Source: Deltaproteobacteria bacterium
GTDB lineage: Bacteria > Myxococcota_A > Polyangia > DRWM01 > JAAZOP01
Length of the DNA: 64,000 nt
Assembly: GCA_016218765.1 (NCBI GenBank)
Contig: JACRCZ010000074.1
Coordinates: 1-64,000 of the forward strand
Direction: 5' to 3'
The notes under the pieces were generated by a model, which saw only the letters and a program-made list of their open reading frames with translations, did no database searches and had not been told where the DNA came from. The stretch's first letter is position 1; every line of letters begins with the position of its first letter. Positions 16,806 through 26,658 of the stretch are shown here, one piece after another. The translations under genes and the position numbers were made by a program.

Positions 16806-19800
16806 TCACCACTCGGTGCGGAACTGGAGGTGGATGCCGCCCGACTGCGCGTCGCCGAAATTCCCTTCCAGGGAGAGGTTGCGCAGGATGAGCCACTCCA
16901 CGCGGCCCTCGTTCGAGTTCTGCACCTGGTCGGCGTCGAGCTGGTACGAGTACTCGACGTAGAGGTTGGACAGGACGTTCATCCCGGCCCGCAGCCGGGC
17001 GTCGCTGAAGCCGGAGCTGCCGGGATCCACGCGCAGCACGGTCAGCGGCGAGATGCGCGACGCCACCTCGGACTGGAAGAACGCAAGGCCGACGGCATCG
17101 ACGACGTTCCCGGCGATCTGCCCCGCCTGGTCGCGCAGGGCCAGCTCTTCCGCGGAGGTCACGTCGGTGCGTCCGAGGAAGAGCAGCGCGAGGATCTCGC
17201 TCTGGTCGCGCGGCGGATCGCTGGTGAGCTGCACGGAGGGATGGCGCAACGTGCCGGTGACGTCGACGTACACGGGCCCCTCGGCCGTCTGGGCCGCGAG
17301 CCGCACGTCGATTCCGCCATCGACCGGATGATGGCCGGTGAAGTCGACGGTGCCGAATTCGAGATCGAAGCGCCGGCCGAACATGTCCGCCCACCCGCGC
17401 CGGACCTCGACGCTGCCGGCCACCGAGGACCCCTCGTCCCGCACCGGGCTGCTGCGGAAGACCAGCGTCCCGGTCGCCGTCATCTGCATGTCCTCGCGGC
17501 GCACGGACAGCTCCCCTTCGGCGTCGAGCGTCACGGTCACGTCCCACGGGGCCAGGCTCTCCGCGCTTTCCGCCGGGCGGGGCGTCTCGCGGCCGGCCAC
17601 GACGAAATCGGGATGGTCGCCCATTCCCATCACGGCCCGGCTCCGCTGCCGCGGCAGCACCAGCGTGCACCGTCCGACCTCGACGCCGGCATCGACCCGG
17701 CGGGCGCCGGTCGAGGGATCGATCTCCGTCACGACCGTCCCCGTGACGCCGGCCGCGCAGCTCAGCCGGCCGAGGGTCGTCCCCTCCCCGGACAACGGAA
17801 AGTCGCTCGTGTCCACCTCGAGATCGAGTCCGAATCCTCCGGGCACCGCCGTGTCGATGGTGCCGGAGAGGCTGGCCCGCCCCCCGCCGCTCTCGGCCGC
17901 GACGCGTTCCAGGGTGATCCGGTCCCGTTCGGCCGCGCCCGTCAGCTCGACGCCGGAGAACCGCTGGGCCGTGGCCAGGAGCACGAACCCGCCTTCGACG
18001 ACGTGGAACGTGCCCGTGACTTCCGGGGACCCCAGCGGGCCGCGGACCGCCAGGTCCAGGTCCGCCAGGCCGGACAGGCGCGAGATCGCCGGCGGCGCTG
18101 GCACGCCGCCGAGGTCCAGCCGCCGGGCGAAGATCGTCGCGTCGATGACCGCCGCGGTCGCGTCGAGCCGTCCGAAGGACGCCAGATCGGGGAACGCGTC
18201 GCCCTCCGCTTCCGGCGGAATCGGCTCCCGCGCCCCGGCACCCGTGACCAGCGCCTCGTCCGGGACCTCCTGCGCCGTGCCGCGCCGCGGCTCCGCAGCC
18301 GGCTCGCGCGAGCCCGGGCGCCGCTTCCCGTCGCGGTTGTCGGGCAGGAGCAGGTCCCCGCGGAGCTGCAGCGCCACGCCCTCGTCGTTGCGTACCGTCG
18401 CCCGCAGCACCGCTCGCCGCCCCTCCCCGTCGAGCGCCAGGGCGACGGCGCGCGCCGGGACGTCGCCCAGGTACGGGCTGTCCCCGGACACGGACAGCGA
18501 CCAGACCGAAACGCCGCCGGGGGGCGGCGGCGACCAGCGGGTCCGCAGGCCCACGCGCTCCGCCGGCGCGTGCACGAACCGGCCGGGGAACGCCGCCACG
18601 AGCAGCTCGCCCCCGACGGTGCCGGCCAGCCGCACGTCGGGCCTCGCGGCGGCGTCGCGGTCGCGCAGCAGGGCCAGAGGATCCGACGCCCACTCCACGA
18701 CCGCCTCGGCCGTGCCGCCCGTCGGGTCGCCCAGGCGCACCGCCACCCGCACGCCCGCGGCGTCGGCGTCCGCGGTGGCGCGCCCGTCGAGAAGCGGCAG
18801 CTCCGGGCGCCCGGTCCAGGCCAGCCCGGTGGCCGCCACTTCGGCGCGACCCCGCGGGCTTCCCGGGCTGCCGGTGAGCACCGCGGACCCCGTCAGCGCC
18901 CCGCTGGGAACCTCGGGCCCCGCCGGACCGAGCTGCGACGGGTCCACCTCGACGAACGCGACGTGCTGCAGCCAGTCGCCGTCGCGCAGCCCCTGCCACG
19001 CGCGCGCCGGCTCCGCGGTCGGATCGCGGAGCAGGGCGATCCGGCCGTCGCCCTCGGCCACGCCGTCCCCGGGCAGGTCGAGCCGGAAGCGGTCGCCGCA
19101 ATCGCGGCCGCGGCAGTCGAGGCCGATCCACCCGTCGATCGGCGGCAAGTCGCCCATGGCGAAACCCACGACGCCCACCTGCACCTCGATCGCGTGCTCG
19201 TCGGCGACGAACAGGACGCTGCCCTCCGACAGCGTTCCTGCCACCTCCGGCATGTCCGGACGCGCCGTGCGCAGCAGGGAGAGCGGGACCTCCACCGCCC
19301 GTACGAAGACCGTCAGGCCGGAGCCGGGAAGCTGCGTCAGATCGGCGACCACCGCCCCGCCGGAGGCGAGCGTGGCCTCGGCCGAAACGCGAAGGTCGCT
19401 CCCTTCCAGCCGGCCGTCCGCCGTCACCCGCGTCTCCCGCACGCCGCCCATCGCCAGCCCGTCCACGCTCGCCCCGAACTCGACCACCGGCCGCCGCATC
19501 GTGCCGCTCGCGGCCACGTGCCCGGAGATCCGCCCCGCCTCGACGCCATCGCGCAGGGACGGCGGGGCCAACCCGAAGTCGAAGAGGACCCCGAGCGGCA
19601 GGCCGGTCAGCTCCGCCGCGAGCTGCAGCCGGCGCCAGCCGCGAATCGAGCCCGCGGCGTGGCCCGAGGCGCCGGAGCCTTCCAGCACGAACGAGGGGAT
19701 CTCGAGGCCGGAAGAACCGGCGCGCACGCTGCCGTGGAAACGCAGGGCGGAGTCCCGGGAGCGCAGCAGGCCGCCCTCGAGCGAGGCCTCGACGATGCCG

Positions 19801-21986
19801 GTACCGGCCGAGCGGCGGAGCCGGATCGACGACGAGGCCGTGCTCCGCCCGCTCGCCAGACGCACCGTCCCGCCTCCCGCCGCCGTGTCCCCCACCAGCT
19901 CGACCGCGACGGTGCCGATCCGCGTGCGGCCGCTGCGCAGTCCGGCGACCTGCGCGCTCAGCCGCGAGTCGTCGCCCGCGGCCGGCTCCAGCTCCGCGCG
20001 GACCGCGCCGGTACGCACCGTGCCGTGGCGCGCCCCGGCCGCCTCGGCCGAGGCGCGGACGAGTCGCCATTCGCCGCCCGACGCCGTCGCCTCCGCACTT
20101 GCCACGAACGGGCCGGAGACGGAGTCCGAGCGGCCGAGCACCAGCGAGCCTTCGCTGCGGATCGAGGCGGCGGCCTGGATATCGCCGCTACCGTCGCGTT
20201 CGAACGACAGGCCGGCGACAACGGGCGCCGTCGTCCCCGCCCCGCGCGCACGATCCTCGGCCGCCGCCACGCGGGCCCCCTCGAGTCGCAGCACGAGCCG
20301 CCCGTCCGGACCGACCTCGAGGTGGACCGGCACGCCGCGCGGCTCGCCGAACGCCGCACCCTCGCGCTCGACCGGCCCGGAGACGACCGCGTCACCGGCA
20401 TGCAAGGCGGCGCCGGCCTCGCCCAGCAGCCAGCCGTCCGCCGTCCAGGCGCCTGCTCCGGCGGGGAGCGCGTCGAGGTGCGTGCTCCACGGCCCGAGGA
20501 GCGCGGCGGCCGCGCCGTCGGCGCGAAGCTCGCCGCGGGAGGACACGGTGACCGAGCCGCCCTGAACGTCGGCACCGTTGCCTGCCGCCTCGGCGCGGAT
20601 GTCGATCGGCCCGACGGCGGCGAGCCAGGGCGTCTCGAGTCGCGCGTCCTGCGCGAGACGCACCTCGCCCTGGCCGCGCCAGTCCTCCGGCGCGGCCTGC
20701 CCCAGCTCGACCGCGGCGGCGACGGCGATCGTGCCGTCGAGCGCCAGGAGGCTCACGGACCCGCCGCCGCGGTCGCCGCGGGCGGTTCCGCTCCAGGGGC
20801 CGGCGGGGACGTCGGCACCCGCGATCTCGACGCCCGTGAGATCGGCCTCGACCGAGGGCCCCGACAGGTCGGCGCGCAGCGCCGCGTCGAGCGACACGGC
20901 GAGGTCGGGGGGTGCATCGGCGGCGCCCAGCCGCACGGGTCGGGCGTCGTCCAGGTGGACCTGCGCCGTGAGGTCGCGCCGCCCGGCGGCGGATTCCAGG
21001 CGGCCGTCGACCCGGGCGGCGCCGGCGTCGGTGCGGGTCGAGACGTGGACGGCGAGCGCGTCGGCGGGGCCGTCGGCGGTGACGTCGAGGTCCCGGGCGC
21101 GGCCAGGCCGGACTCCCGGCATGCCGGCGGGAAGGTAGCGCCCGAGGTCGATCCCCCGCTCGTCGCCGCGCAGCGCCACGTGCAGCCCGGCGTCGTCCAC
21201 CGCGAAGTGCAGGTCGAGGGCGTCGCCCTCCTGCTCCAGGCGCGCCCGAGCGTCCACCGGACGACCGCCGTGCGACTCGGCGCGGCCGTCGAACGCGACG
21301 CGGTCGGAGCGCGCGGCGTTTCCCGCTCGTCGCAGCTCGACCTCGCCGTGCGCGTCGGCCTGGATGCGGTGGGACCCGCGGCCGGCGACGAGGGCGACGT
21401 CGAGCTCCGGGATGCGGACCGTCAGGGCGGTGGGGGGGAGGTCGACGCCGACGCGCACGCCGGCCATCCGGATGTCGGGCAGCTCGAACTGCCACGTCCC
21501 GGGCGGGCGCTTCTCGCGCCCGCCCGCGGGCACAGGCTCCTGGAAGGCCCGCACGATGCCCAGCCACTTCTTCCGCTGCCGCACCGTGACCTCGACGCCG
21601 CCGAGCCGCACCTCGCTGAAGCGGGCGACGGAGTCGAGGAGTCGCCAGAGGTCGATGCGCGCGGACGCCTCGGCCACGCGGACGACCTCGTAGCCCGCCG
21701 GGTCGCGAACCACGACGTTGCGCACGCGGACATCCCCGAGCAGCGTTCCGCCGGCGTACTCCAGCTCGATCGAGCCGGGGATCCCCTCGTCGATCGACTG
21801 CACGACGCGGCGCACCGCCCACTCGCTCCCGGTCTCGGTGTACAGGACGAAGGCGAGGGCCGCGGCGGCGAGCAGGACGAGGCCGAGCACGACGAGCGCG
21901 CCGCGGAGGACCCAGCGCAGCACACGCCGCCGCAGCATGCGGTGGGCCGGCGCCGGGAGCGCCGAACGTCGGGCCCTCCGCCGCAT
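16806..21986 (-). CDS. tamB: TamB-like translocation and assembly module protein
   Basis: 1726 residues from an ATG that overlaps the tamA stop as TGATG. An N-terminal membrane helix (GALVVLGLVLLAAAALAFVL) anchors it in the inner membrane. Then comes a very long run of short beta strands, the AsmA/TamB groove fold that spans the periplasm. The C-terminal ~350 residues form the conserved TamB (DUF490) domain: GPVYVDVTGTLRHPSVQLTS, DQSEILALLFLGR and the final GIHLQFRTEW. TamB works with an Omp85 partner in outer-membrane protein assembly and is also implicated in phospholipid transport. The adjoining tamA confirms the pairing. Confidence 0.93.
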   Translation of the reverse strand: MRRRARRSALPAPAHRMLRRRVLRWVLRGALVVLGLVLLAAAALAFVLYTETGSEWAVRRVVQSIDEGIPGSIELEYAGGTLLGDVRVRNVVVRDPAGYEVVRVAEASARIDLWRLLDSVARFSEVRLGGVEVTVRQRKKWLGIVRAFQEPVPAGGREKRPPGTWQFELPDIRMAGVRVGVDLPPTALTVRIPELDVALVAGRGSHRIQADAHGEVELRRAGNAARSDRVAFDGRAESHGGRPVDARARLEQEGDALDLHFAVDDAGLHVALRGDERGIDLGRYLPAGMPGVRPGRARDLDVTADGPADALAVHVSTRTDAGAARVDGRLESAAGRRDLTAQVHLDDARPVRLGAADAPPDLAVSLDAALRADLSGPSVEADLTGVEIAGADVPAGPWSGTARGDRGGGSVSLLALDGTIAVAAAVELGQAAPEDWRGQGEVRLAQDARLETPWLAAVGPIDIRAEAAGNGADVQGGSVTVSSRGELRADGAAAALLGPWSTHLDALPAGAGAWTADGWLLGEAGAALHAGDAVVSGPVEREGAAFGEPRGVPVHLEVGPDGRLVLRLEGARVAAAEDRARGAGTTAPVVAGLSFERDGSGDIQAAASIRSEGSLVLGRSDSVSGPFVASAEATASGGEWRLVRASAEAAGARHGTVRTGAVRAELEPAAGDDSRLSAQVAGLRSGRTRIGTVAVELVGDTAAGGGTVRLASGRSTASSSIRLRRSAGTGIVEASLEGGLLRSRDSALRFHGSVRAGSSGLEIPSFVLEGSGASGHAAGSIRGWRRLQLAAELTGLPLGVLFDFGLAPPSLRDGVEAGRISGHVAASGTMRRPVVEFGASVDGLAMGGVRETRVTADGRLEGSDLRVSAEATLASGGAVVADLTQLPGSGLTVFVRAVEVPLSLLRTARPDMPEVAGTLSEGSVLFVADEHAIEVQVGVVGFAMGDLPPIDGWIGLDCRGRDCGDRFRLDLPGDGVAEGDGRIALLRDPTAEPARAWQGLRDGDWLQHVAFVEVDPSQLGPAGPEVPSGALTGSAVLTGSPGSPRGRAEVAATGLAWTGRPELPLLDGRATADADAAGVRVAVRLGDPTGGTAEAVVEWASDPLALLRDRDAAARPDVRLAGTVGGELLVAAFPGRFVHAPAERVGLRTRWSPPPPGGVSVWSLSVSGDSPYLGDVPARAVALALDGEGRRAVLRATVRNDEGVALQLRGDLLLPDNRDGKRRPGSREPAAEPRRGTAQEVPDEALVTGAGAREPIPPEAEGDAFPDLASFGRLDATAAVIDATIFARRLDLGGVPAPPAISRLSGLADLDLAVRGPLGSPEVTGTFHVVEGGFVLLATAQRFSGVELTGAAERDRITLERVAAESGGGRASLSGTIDTAVPGGFGLDLEVDTSDFPLSGEGTTLGRLSCAAGVTGTVVTEIDPSTGARRVDAGVEVGRCTLVLPRQRSRAVMGMGDHPDFVVAGRETPRPAESAESLAPWDVTVTLDAEGELSVRREDMQMTATGTLVFRSSPVRDEGSSVAGSVEVRRGWADMFGRRFDLEFGTVDFTGHHPVDGGIDVRLAAQTAEGPVYVDVTGTLRHPSVQLTSDPPRDQSEILALLFLGRTDVTSAEELALRDQAGQIAGNVVDAVGLAFFQSEVASRISPLTVLRVDPGSSGFSDARLRAGMNVLSNLYVEYSYQLDADQVQNSNEGRVEWLILRNLSLEGNFGDAQSGGIHLQFRTEW

Positions 21987-24034
21987 CAGTAGGCCTCCCC
22001 AAGGGTGAGCTGGAACGCGACGGGCGGGAGGTCGGCGAGCCGCACGTCGGTCTGCAGCGGCACGCCGACGTCGAAACGCACGGGGCCGACGGGCGTGAGG
22101 TAGCGCAGGCCGGCGCCGACCGTCGGGTGGAACAGCCGGGTGGTCGAGGCGGGATAGACGCTGGAGAAGAAGCCGTCGACGACGTTGCCGGCGTCGAAGA
22201 ACACCGCGGCCGAGAGGTCGCCCCAAACCCGGACGCGCAGCTCCGCGGACATCTCCCACTGCGTGTTGCCGCCGAGCGGCGGCTGGACGCACGCCGGATC
22301 GGGCGGATCCTCGGGGCACCCGCGCCACGCGCCGACGGCGTTGTAGGGCAGGCCGCGCACGCTGTTCGCGCCGCCGGAGAAGAAACGCTCGTCAGGCGGG
22401 GCGAGCGCGGCGCCGCCGAACGGCACGATGATCCCGGCAGCCACGCGCAGCACCAGCGTCACCCGCTCGTGCAGGCCGTAGTACCCGCGCAGGTCGCCCT
22501 GGAGCAGGAAGTAGCGGTAGAAGTCGCGCGCGTCGTCGCCGTCCTGGTACTCGCCGCCCGTGGGGTCGATGCCGAGGCGCAGGAGCGCGGAGACGTAGTG
22601 GCCGTCGTGCGGAGCGAGCGGATCGTCGCGCAGGTCGAGGGTGGTGGTGAAGTCCAGCAGGTACAGCAGGTACGGCACGTCGGCGACGCTGGCCCCCGCC
22701 TGGACGTTCCAAAGGTCGACCCAGCGCAGCCCGTTGAACAAACCCATCGAAAGCGTGCGGTCGCGGAACGTCCGCTCCGCGCCCACCCGCGCCTGGATCG
22801 CCTGCGTCGAGTAGTCGCTCGCCGTCGGCTCGGCCTCGTACTTGAGCGACGCGAGGACCGCGAGCCGGAGGTCGGACTCGTCCGGCTGCCGGAAGTTGAG
22901 GACCGTGGAGCCGAACGGTCCGAGGTCCACGCGGCCGCCCGCGGTATCGATCGCGCCCAGGTCGAAGGCCCAGCCGAAACGGTTCTTCCACTGCAGCCGG
23001 CGCAGCCCGCCGAACAGGTTGCGGTGCTCGTAGGTGCCCGTCACCTCCGCCTGCTGCCGCCCCTGCTCCGTGGCGAAGCCGACGCCGACCTTGAGGCGCT
23101 GCATGTCGCCCTCGGCCAGCTCCACTCCGATGTCGACCGCCGGCAGCGCCGCCGACTCCCCCGGAACCCCGCCGGCCCCGCTCCCGGCGCCGGCCGACGG
23201 CGGCTCCGCGGACTCGAGCGGGACCTCGGTGACCTCGATCGAGGAGAAGATGCCGGCGTTGACCAGCGCGGCACGGGCGTCGTCCAGCCGCGCGGCCGAG
23301 AACGTCTCGCCGGGCTCGATGCCGATCTCGCCGCGGATCGGAGGCTCCGGAACGCTCTCCAGCCCCGAGATGCGCACCTCGCCGAAGTCGGCGAGCGGTC
23401 CGGCGTCGATGACCAGCTCGGCCGCGGCCGTGTCGGCATCGTCGTCGATGCGCACCGTGCCCGCCACGGTCGGACTGGGGAACCCGTTGTTGCGCAACGC
23501 GCGGCGGACTCCCTCCTTCGTCGCGTCCCAGTCGTCCTCGGCGATCACCTCGCCCTCGGCCACCCGGATCGCGTCCTGCGCCTCGCGACGAGCGACCGGC
23601 GGGAGCCGGTCCAGCCCCGTGACGGTCAGCGTCTCCAGCACCGCCGGCGCCCCTTCCGTCACGTGGAAGGTAAGCACGACACCGCTTCCGTCCGGCGTCC
23701 AGCGGAGCCCGACGGCATCGAGCCGCGCGTGGTAGTACCCGAACGCGCGGTAGATCCGCGCGACCCGGGGCGCGTCGCGCTCGAAAAGAACCTCGTCGAG
23801 ATACCGCTCGTCCGACCAAGCGTACCCGTCCTCCGCCACCAGCGCCAGACGGTCGAGGATCTCCCGGTCCGAAACGCCCTCGTTCCCCTCGACCTCCATC
23901 CCTCGCAGCCGCAGGCGCCCGTCGACGGTGGCGCAGGAAACCGCGGCGAGCGAAACGCAGGTAGCGGCCAGCAGGGCCCGGGCGCGAACGCGCGATCCGG
24001 ACGGATCCGAGCGATGGCGCCGCGCGGCGGACAA
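21986..24034 (-). CDS. tamA: TamA/BamA-type Omp85 outer-membrane assembly protein
   Basis: The proposed start is TTG at 24034, because AAGGGAGGG lies six bases ahead; ATG 24091 and GTG 24100 are possible but lack a ribosome site. The 682-residue protein has a signal peptide ending AVSC, perhaps lipidated, then about three POTRA domains to ~residue 300 (LRGMEVEGNEGVSDREIL; LETLTVTGLDRLPP; FGEVRISGLESV). An Omp85 barrel follows with EHRNLFGGLRRLQWKNRFGW, FSGGANSVRGLPYNAVG (the conserved lid-lock region) and PVGPVRFDVGVPL near the end. Its stop overlaps the tamB start, so both are made together. It inserts or exports proteins at the outer membrane. Confidence 0.9.
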   Translation of the reverse strand: MSAARRHRSDPSGSRVRARALLAATCVSLAAVSCATVDGRLRLRGMEVEGNEGVSDREILDRLALVAEDGYAWSDERYLDEVLFERDAPRVARIYRAFGYYHARLDAVGLRWTPDGSGVVLTFHVTEGAPAVLETLTVTGLDRLPPVARREAQDAIRVAEGEVIAEDDWDATKEGVRRALRNNGFPSPTVAGTVRIDDDADTAAAELVIDAGPLADFGEVRISGLESVPEPPIRGEIGIEPGETFSAARLDDARAALVNAGIFSSIEVTEVPLESAEPPSAGAGSGAGGVPGESAALPAVDIGVELAEGDMQRLKVGVGFATEQGRQQAEVTGTYEHRNLFGGLRRLQWKNRFGWAFDLGAIDTAGGRVDLGPFGSTVLNFRQPDESDLRLAVLASLKYEAEPTASDYSTQAIQARVGAERTFRDRTLSMGLFNGLRWVDLWNVQAGASVADVPYLLYLLDFTTTLDLRDDPLAPHDGHYVSALLRLGIDPTGGEYQDGDDARDFYRYFLLQGDLRGYYGLHERVTLVLRVAAGIIVPFGGAALAPPDERFFSGGANSVRGLPYNAVGAWRGCPEDPPDPACVQPPLGGNTQWEMSAELRVRVWGDLSAAVFFDAGNVVDGFFSSVYPASTTRLFHPTVGAGLRYLTPVGPVRFDVGVPLQTDVRLADLPPVAFQLTLGEAY

Positions 24035-24139
24035 GCGGCACCCTCCCTTCACGGAAGGTGCTCGGCGCACACTTCGGCCCACGGACCTCATCCTGATCAC
24101 GAATCATGCCGGTAACGGGCGTAAGTAGAAAGAAATCGG

Positions 24140-25630
24140 CTAGCTAACGGCGGATTCGCGCAGGAGCGCCCAGCAGTCGCGCACGTGACGCTCCGTGGCG
24201 CGGAGATTGCCGAGGGTCACGCGAAGCGTGAAACGGTCGCGGAGCTTCGTGTGCGAAAGGAAGAAGCGCCCGGACGCGTTGACCCGAGCGAGCAACTCCT
24301 CGTTGCGCCGGTCCAGCTCCGCCCGGACCTCCGGCTCGTCCTCGCGTGCGGCGAGCGTCGCGGGACGATGGCGGAAGCAGACGGTGGAGAACGGGACCGG
24401 GGCCAGCCGCTGCCAGTCGGGCTCCGCGTCGATCCAGCCGGCGAGCTGCCGCGCCAGCCGGACATGCTCGCGGATCCGCGCCGCCATGCCGTCCGTGCCG
24501 AAATACCGGAGCTGGAACCACAGCTTCAGCGCACGGAAGCGGCGGCCGAGCTGGATCCCGTACTCGTGGAAGTCGTGGGCCTCCCCTTCCCGGCGCACGC
24601 GCAGGTACTCGGGCACCACGCTCAGCGCCGCGCGGAACGCCTCCGGACGGCGGAACAGGAGCAGCGAGGCGTCGAACGGCGTCGACATCCACTTGTGCGG
24701 GTTGACCACGATCGAGTCGGCGCGCTCCCAGCCCCGCAGCAGGGGACGCAGCTCCGACGCCAGCGCCGCGGTGCCGCCGTACGCGGCGTCGACGTGCAGC
24801 CACAGCCCCTCGCGGACGCAGACGTCGGCGATCGCATCGACCGGGTCGACGCTCGTCGAGGAGGTCGTGCCCGTGGTGGCGACGACGGCGAAAGGCAGTC
24901 GGCCCTCGCGCCGGTCCTCCCCGATCGCCGCCGCCAGCAGCTCGGGTCGCATGCGGTACTCGTCGTCGGCGGGAATGCGCCGCAGCCCGCTCCGCCCGGC
25001 GCCGATGACGATGGCCGCCTTCTCGATCGAGGAATGCGCCTCGGTCGACGCGTACAGCCGCAGCCGGCCGATCCCCGGCCGACCCGCCAAACCCTCGTCG
25101 CGGGCCTCGAGGCCGGGAACGACGTGGCGCGCGGCGACGAGGGACGTGAGGGACGAGATCGATGCGGTGTCGGTGAACATCCCGTCGAACTCGTCGGGCA
25201 ATCCGAATGCCCGGCGGAGCCACGCGACGACGGTCTCTTCCAGCTCGGTCGAAGCGGGCGCATTGCGCCACAGCATGACGTTGGAGTTGAGGCCGGCGGC
25301 GAGCCACTCGCCCAGGATCCCGGGACCGCACGCGATGGACGTGAAGTAGGCCATGAACCCCGGGTGCTGCCAGTGCGTGATGTTGGGCTCGATCAGCCGC
25401 AGGTAGTCGGACAAGACCGAGTCCAGCGGCTCGGGAGCGGCGGGGGCGGCGGCGGGGAGCCGCGCGCGCACGTCGCCCGGGACGACCCCGGGCAGCACGC
25501 GGTACGTCTCCAGCCGTTCGAGGTAGTCGGCGACGAGATCGGCGACGCGGTGGGCGGCGCGCCGGAAGTCGGCGGGCGCCATGTCGCCCAGGCCGCGCTG
25601 CGCGGGATCGAGCCGGGCTTCGTCGGTCAT
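24140..25630 (-). CDS. PLP-dependent aromatic-L-amino-acid decarboxylase family protein
   Basis: 496 residues, group II decarboxylase fold. Key parts are present: HPGFMAYF at 89-96 (substrate pocket), His199 in STEAHSS (stacks on PLP), HVDAAYGG with Asp281 (binds the pyridine nitrogen) and NPHKWM with Lys313 (Schiff base). Relatives decarboxylate aromatic amino acids to amines such as tryptamine, tyramine or dopamine; the exact substrate cannot be read here. The start overlaps the stop of the lipoprotein gene upstream (TGATG), so the two are translationally coupled, an odd pairing for a cytoplasmic enzyme. Confidence 0.9.
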   Translation of the reverse strand: MTDEARLDPAQRGLGDMAPADFRRAAHRVADLVADYLERLETYRVLPGVVPGDVRARLPAAAPAAPEPLDSVLSDYLRLIEPNITHWQHPGFMAYFTSIACGPGILGEWLAAGLNSNVMLWRNAPASTELEETVVAWLRRAFGLPDEFDGMFTDTASISSLTSLVAARHVVPGLEARDEGLAGRPGIGRLRLYASTEAHSSIEKAAIVIGAGRSGLRRIPADDEYRMRPELLAAAIGEDRREGRLPFAVVATTGTTSSTSVDPVDAIADVCVREGLWLHVDAAYGGTAALASELRPLLRGWERADSIVVNPHKWMSTPFDASLLLFRRPEAFRAALSVVPEYLRVRREGEAHDFHEYGIQLGRRFRALKLWFQLRYFGTDGMAARIREHVRLARQLAGWIDAEPDWQRLAPVPFSTVCFRHRPATLAAREDEPEVRAELDRRNEELLARVNASGRFFLSHTKLRDRFTLRVTLGNLRATERHVRDCWALLRESAVS

Positions 25631-26544
25631 CAGGGCACGGCCGCCGTCCCCGCCCCGACCGTCACGTCGAGCTCCTCGGAACGCAGCCCGGCGGAGCCGG
25701 GCACCCGCGGCAGGTCGCCCTCGAGACGCACGCGGACGACGGGGAGCTCGGTCGTGAAGTCGAAGAGGGGGAAGACCAGCTCCTGCGTGGTCTCGCCCAC
25801 CGCCAGCTCGACCGGGACACCGTCCGACGAGTACGGCGACTGGTGATGGATGTAGGCCTGTCGCTTCAGCTCGGCGCCGTCGGGGCCCGACAGCACGACG
25901 CTCACGCCGTCGAAGACCGAGGCGAAGTTCGTCCGGACGGTGATCGGTCCGGACGCCAGGCTGCGGAGGGTGGCCTGGCAGCGGACCTGCAAGCCGTGCT
26001 CCTCCGGGACGATCTCGATCCGGGCGACCTCCAGCGCGACGGGGACGGGCGCGGCGTTCTCCGGACAGCTCGTGTCCTGCGGGCAGCCCCCGAAGCCGGA
26101 GGGGGAAACACCCCGGGCGTTCCCGGGCATCTGCGCGCAAGCCGTGCTGCAGTAGCCGTCGAAACAGCGCGCCTTGGACTGGCACGGCAGCGGCGGCGCC
26201 GGCGGCGGGCCGAGCGGGCACTCCACGTCGCGACATGCCTCGGACTCCAGATGCCGCCGCAGCCACTCCTGGTAAACCCGCGTCTGGGGGGCCGGCCAGA
26301 TGCTGGGCTGGCAGCAGCCGTCCTCGGCGACGAGCATCGCGCAGGTGCAGTCGGCCTCCGTGGCGCAGGCCAGCGGATCGGGCGAGTCGGGGGCCAGAAG
26401 GTAGCCGTCCTCCCACCGCGTCCCGGACGCCGGAGACTCCGCCGTCGCCCGGTCCGCCGTGCCGCCGGGGGGCCGTGGACCACCGCGTCCGGAGCAGGCC
26501 GCAAGCTGCACGAAGACCACCATGATCCACGCGATCTTCCACAT
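25630..26544 (-). CDS. Cys-rich lipoprotein of unknown function
   Basis: 304 residues from the ATG at 26544 (a GTG two codons earlier is also open). The signal ends LAAC, so the mature Cys is lipidated. Residues ~55-165 contain about 14 cysteines (CTCAM, CCQP, CRDVECP, CFDGYCSTAC), likely disulfide-bonded outside the cytoplasm. Residues ~170-304 are beta-rich. TAGGTT, a possible -10, ends 7 bp before the ATG, hinting at a leaderless message. Coupled by TGATG to the decarboxylase. No function can be named. Confidence 0.65.
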   Translation of the reverse strand: MWKIAWIMVVFVQLAACSGRGGPRPPGGTADRATAESPASGTRWEDGYLLAPDSPDPLACATEADCTCAMLVAEDGCCQPSIWPAPQTRVYQEWLRRHLESEACRDVECPLGPPPAPPLPCQSKARCFDGYCSTACAQMPGNARGVSPSGFGGCPQDTSCPENAAPVPVALEVARIEIVPEEHGLQVRCQATLRSLASGPITVRTNFASVFDGVSVVLSGPDGAELKRQAYIHHQSPYSSDGVPVELAVGETTQELVFPLFDFTTELPVVRVRLEGDLPRVPGSAGLRSEELDVTVGAGTAAVP

Positions 26545-26582
26545 GGACACGAACCTACCACATTCGCGCGCGAGCCGCCGCC

Positions 26583-26611
26583 TTGCGGGTGCGGGATCCG
26601 CGTGCTACCTA
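26583..26611 (+). promoter_or_regulatory. Predicted promoter of the Cys-rich propeller lipoprotein
   Basis: TTGCGG (26583-26588), 17 bp, TACCTA (26606-26611), 47 bp before the ATG. Near-identical in layout to the promoter at 51238-51266: both spacers end in GTGC. Confidence 0.55.
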
Positions 26612-26658
26612 CAAGGAGCTTCGACGGAGCCGAGTCCGATGCAACGAGGAGGGATGCC

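Noticed and set aside
25843..26658. 5' extension of the Cys-rich lipoprotein gene at 26659
   Set aside because: The frame is open upstream, but AGGAGGG and a complete lipoprotein signal start at 26659; the extension overlaps the divergent gene.
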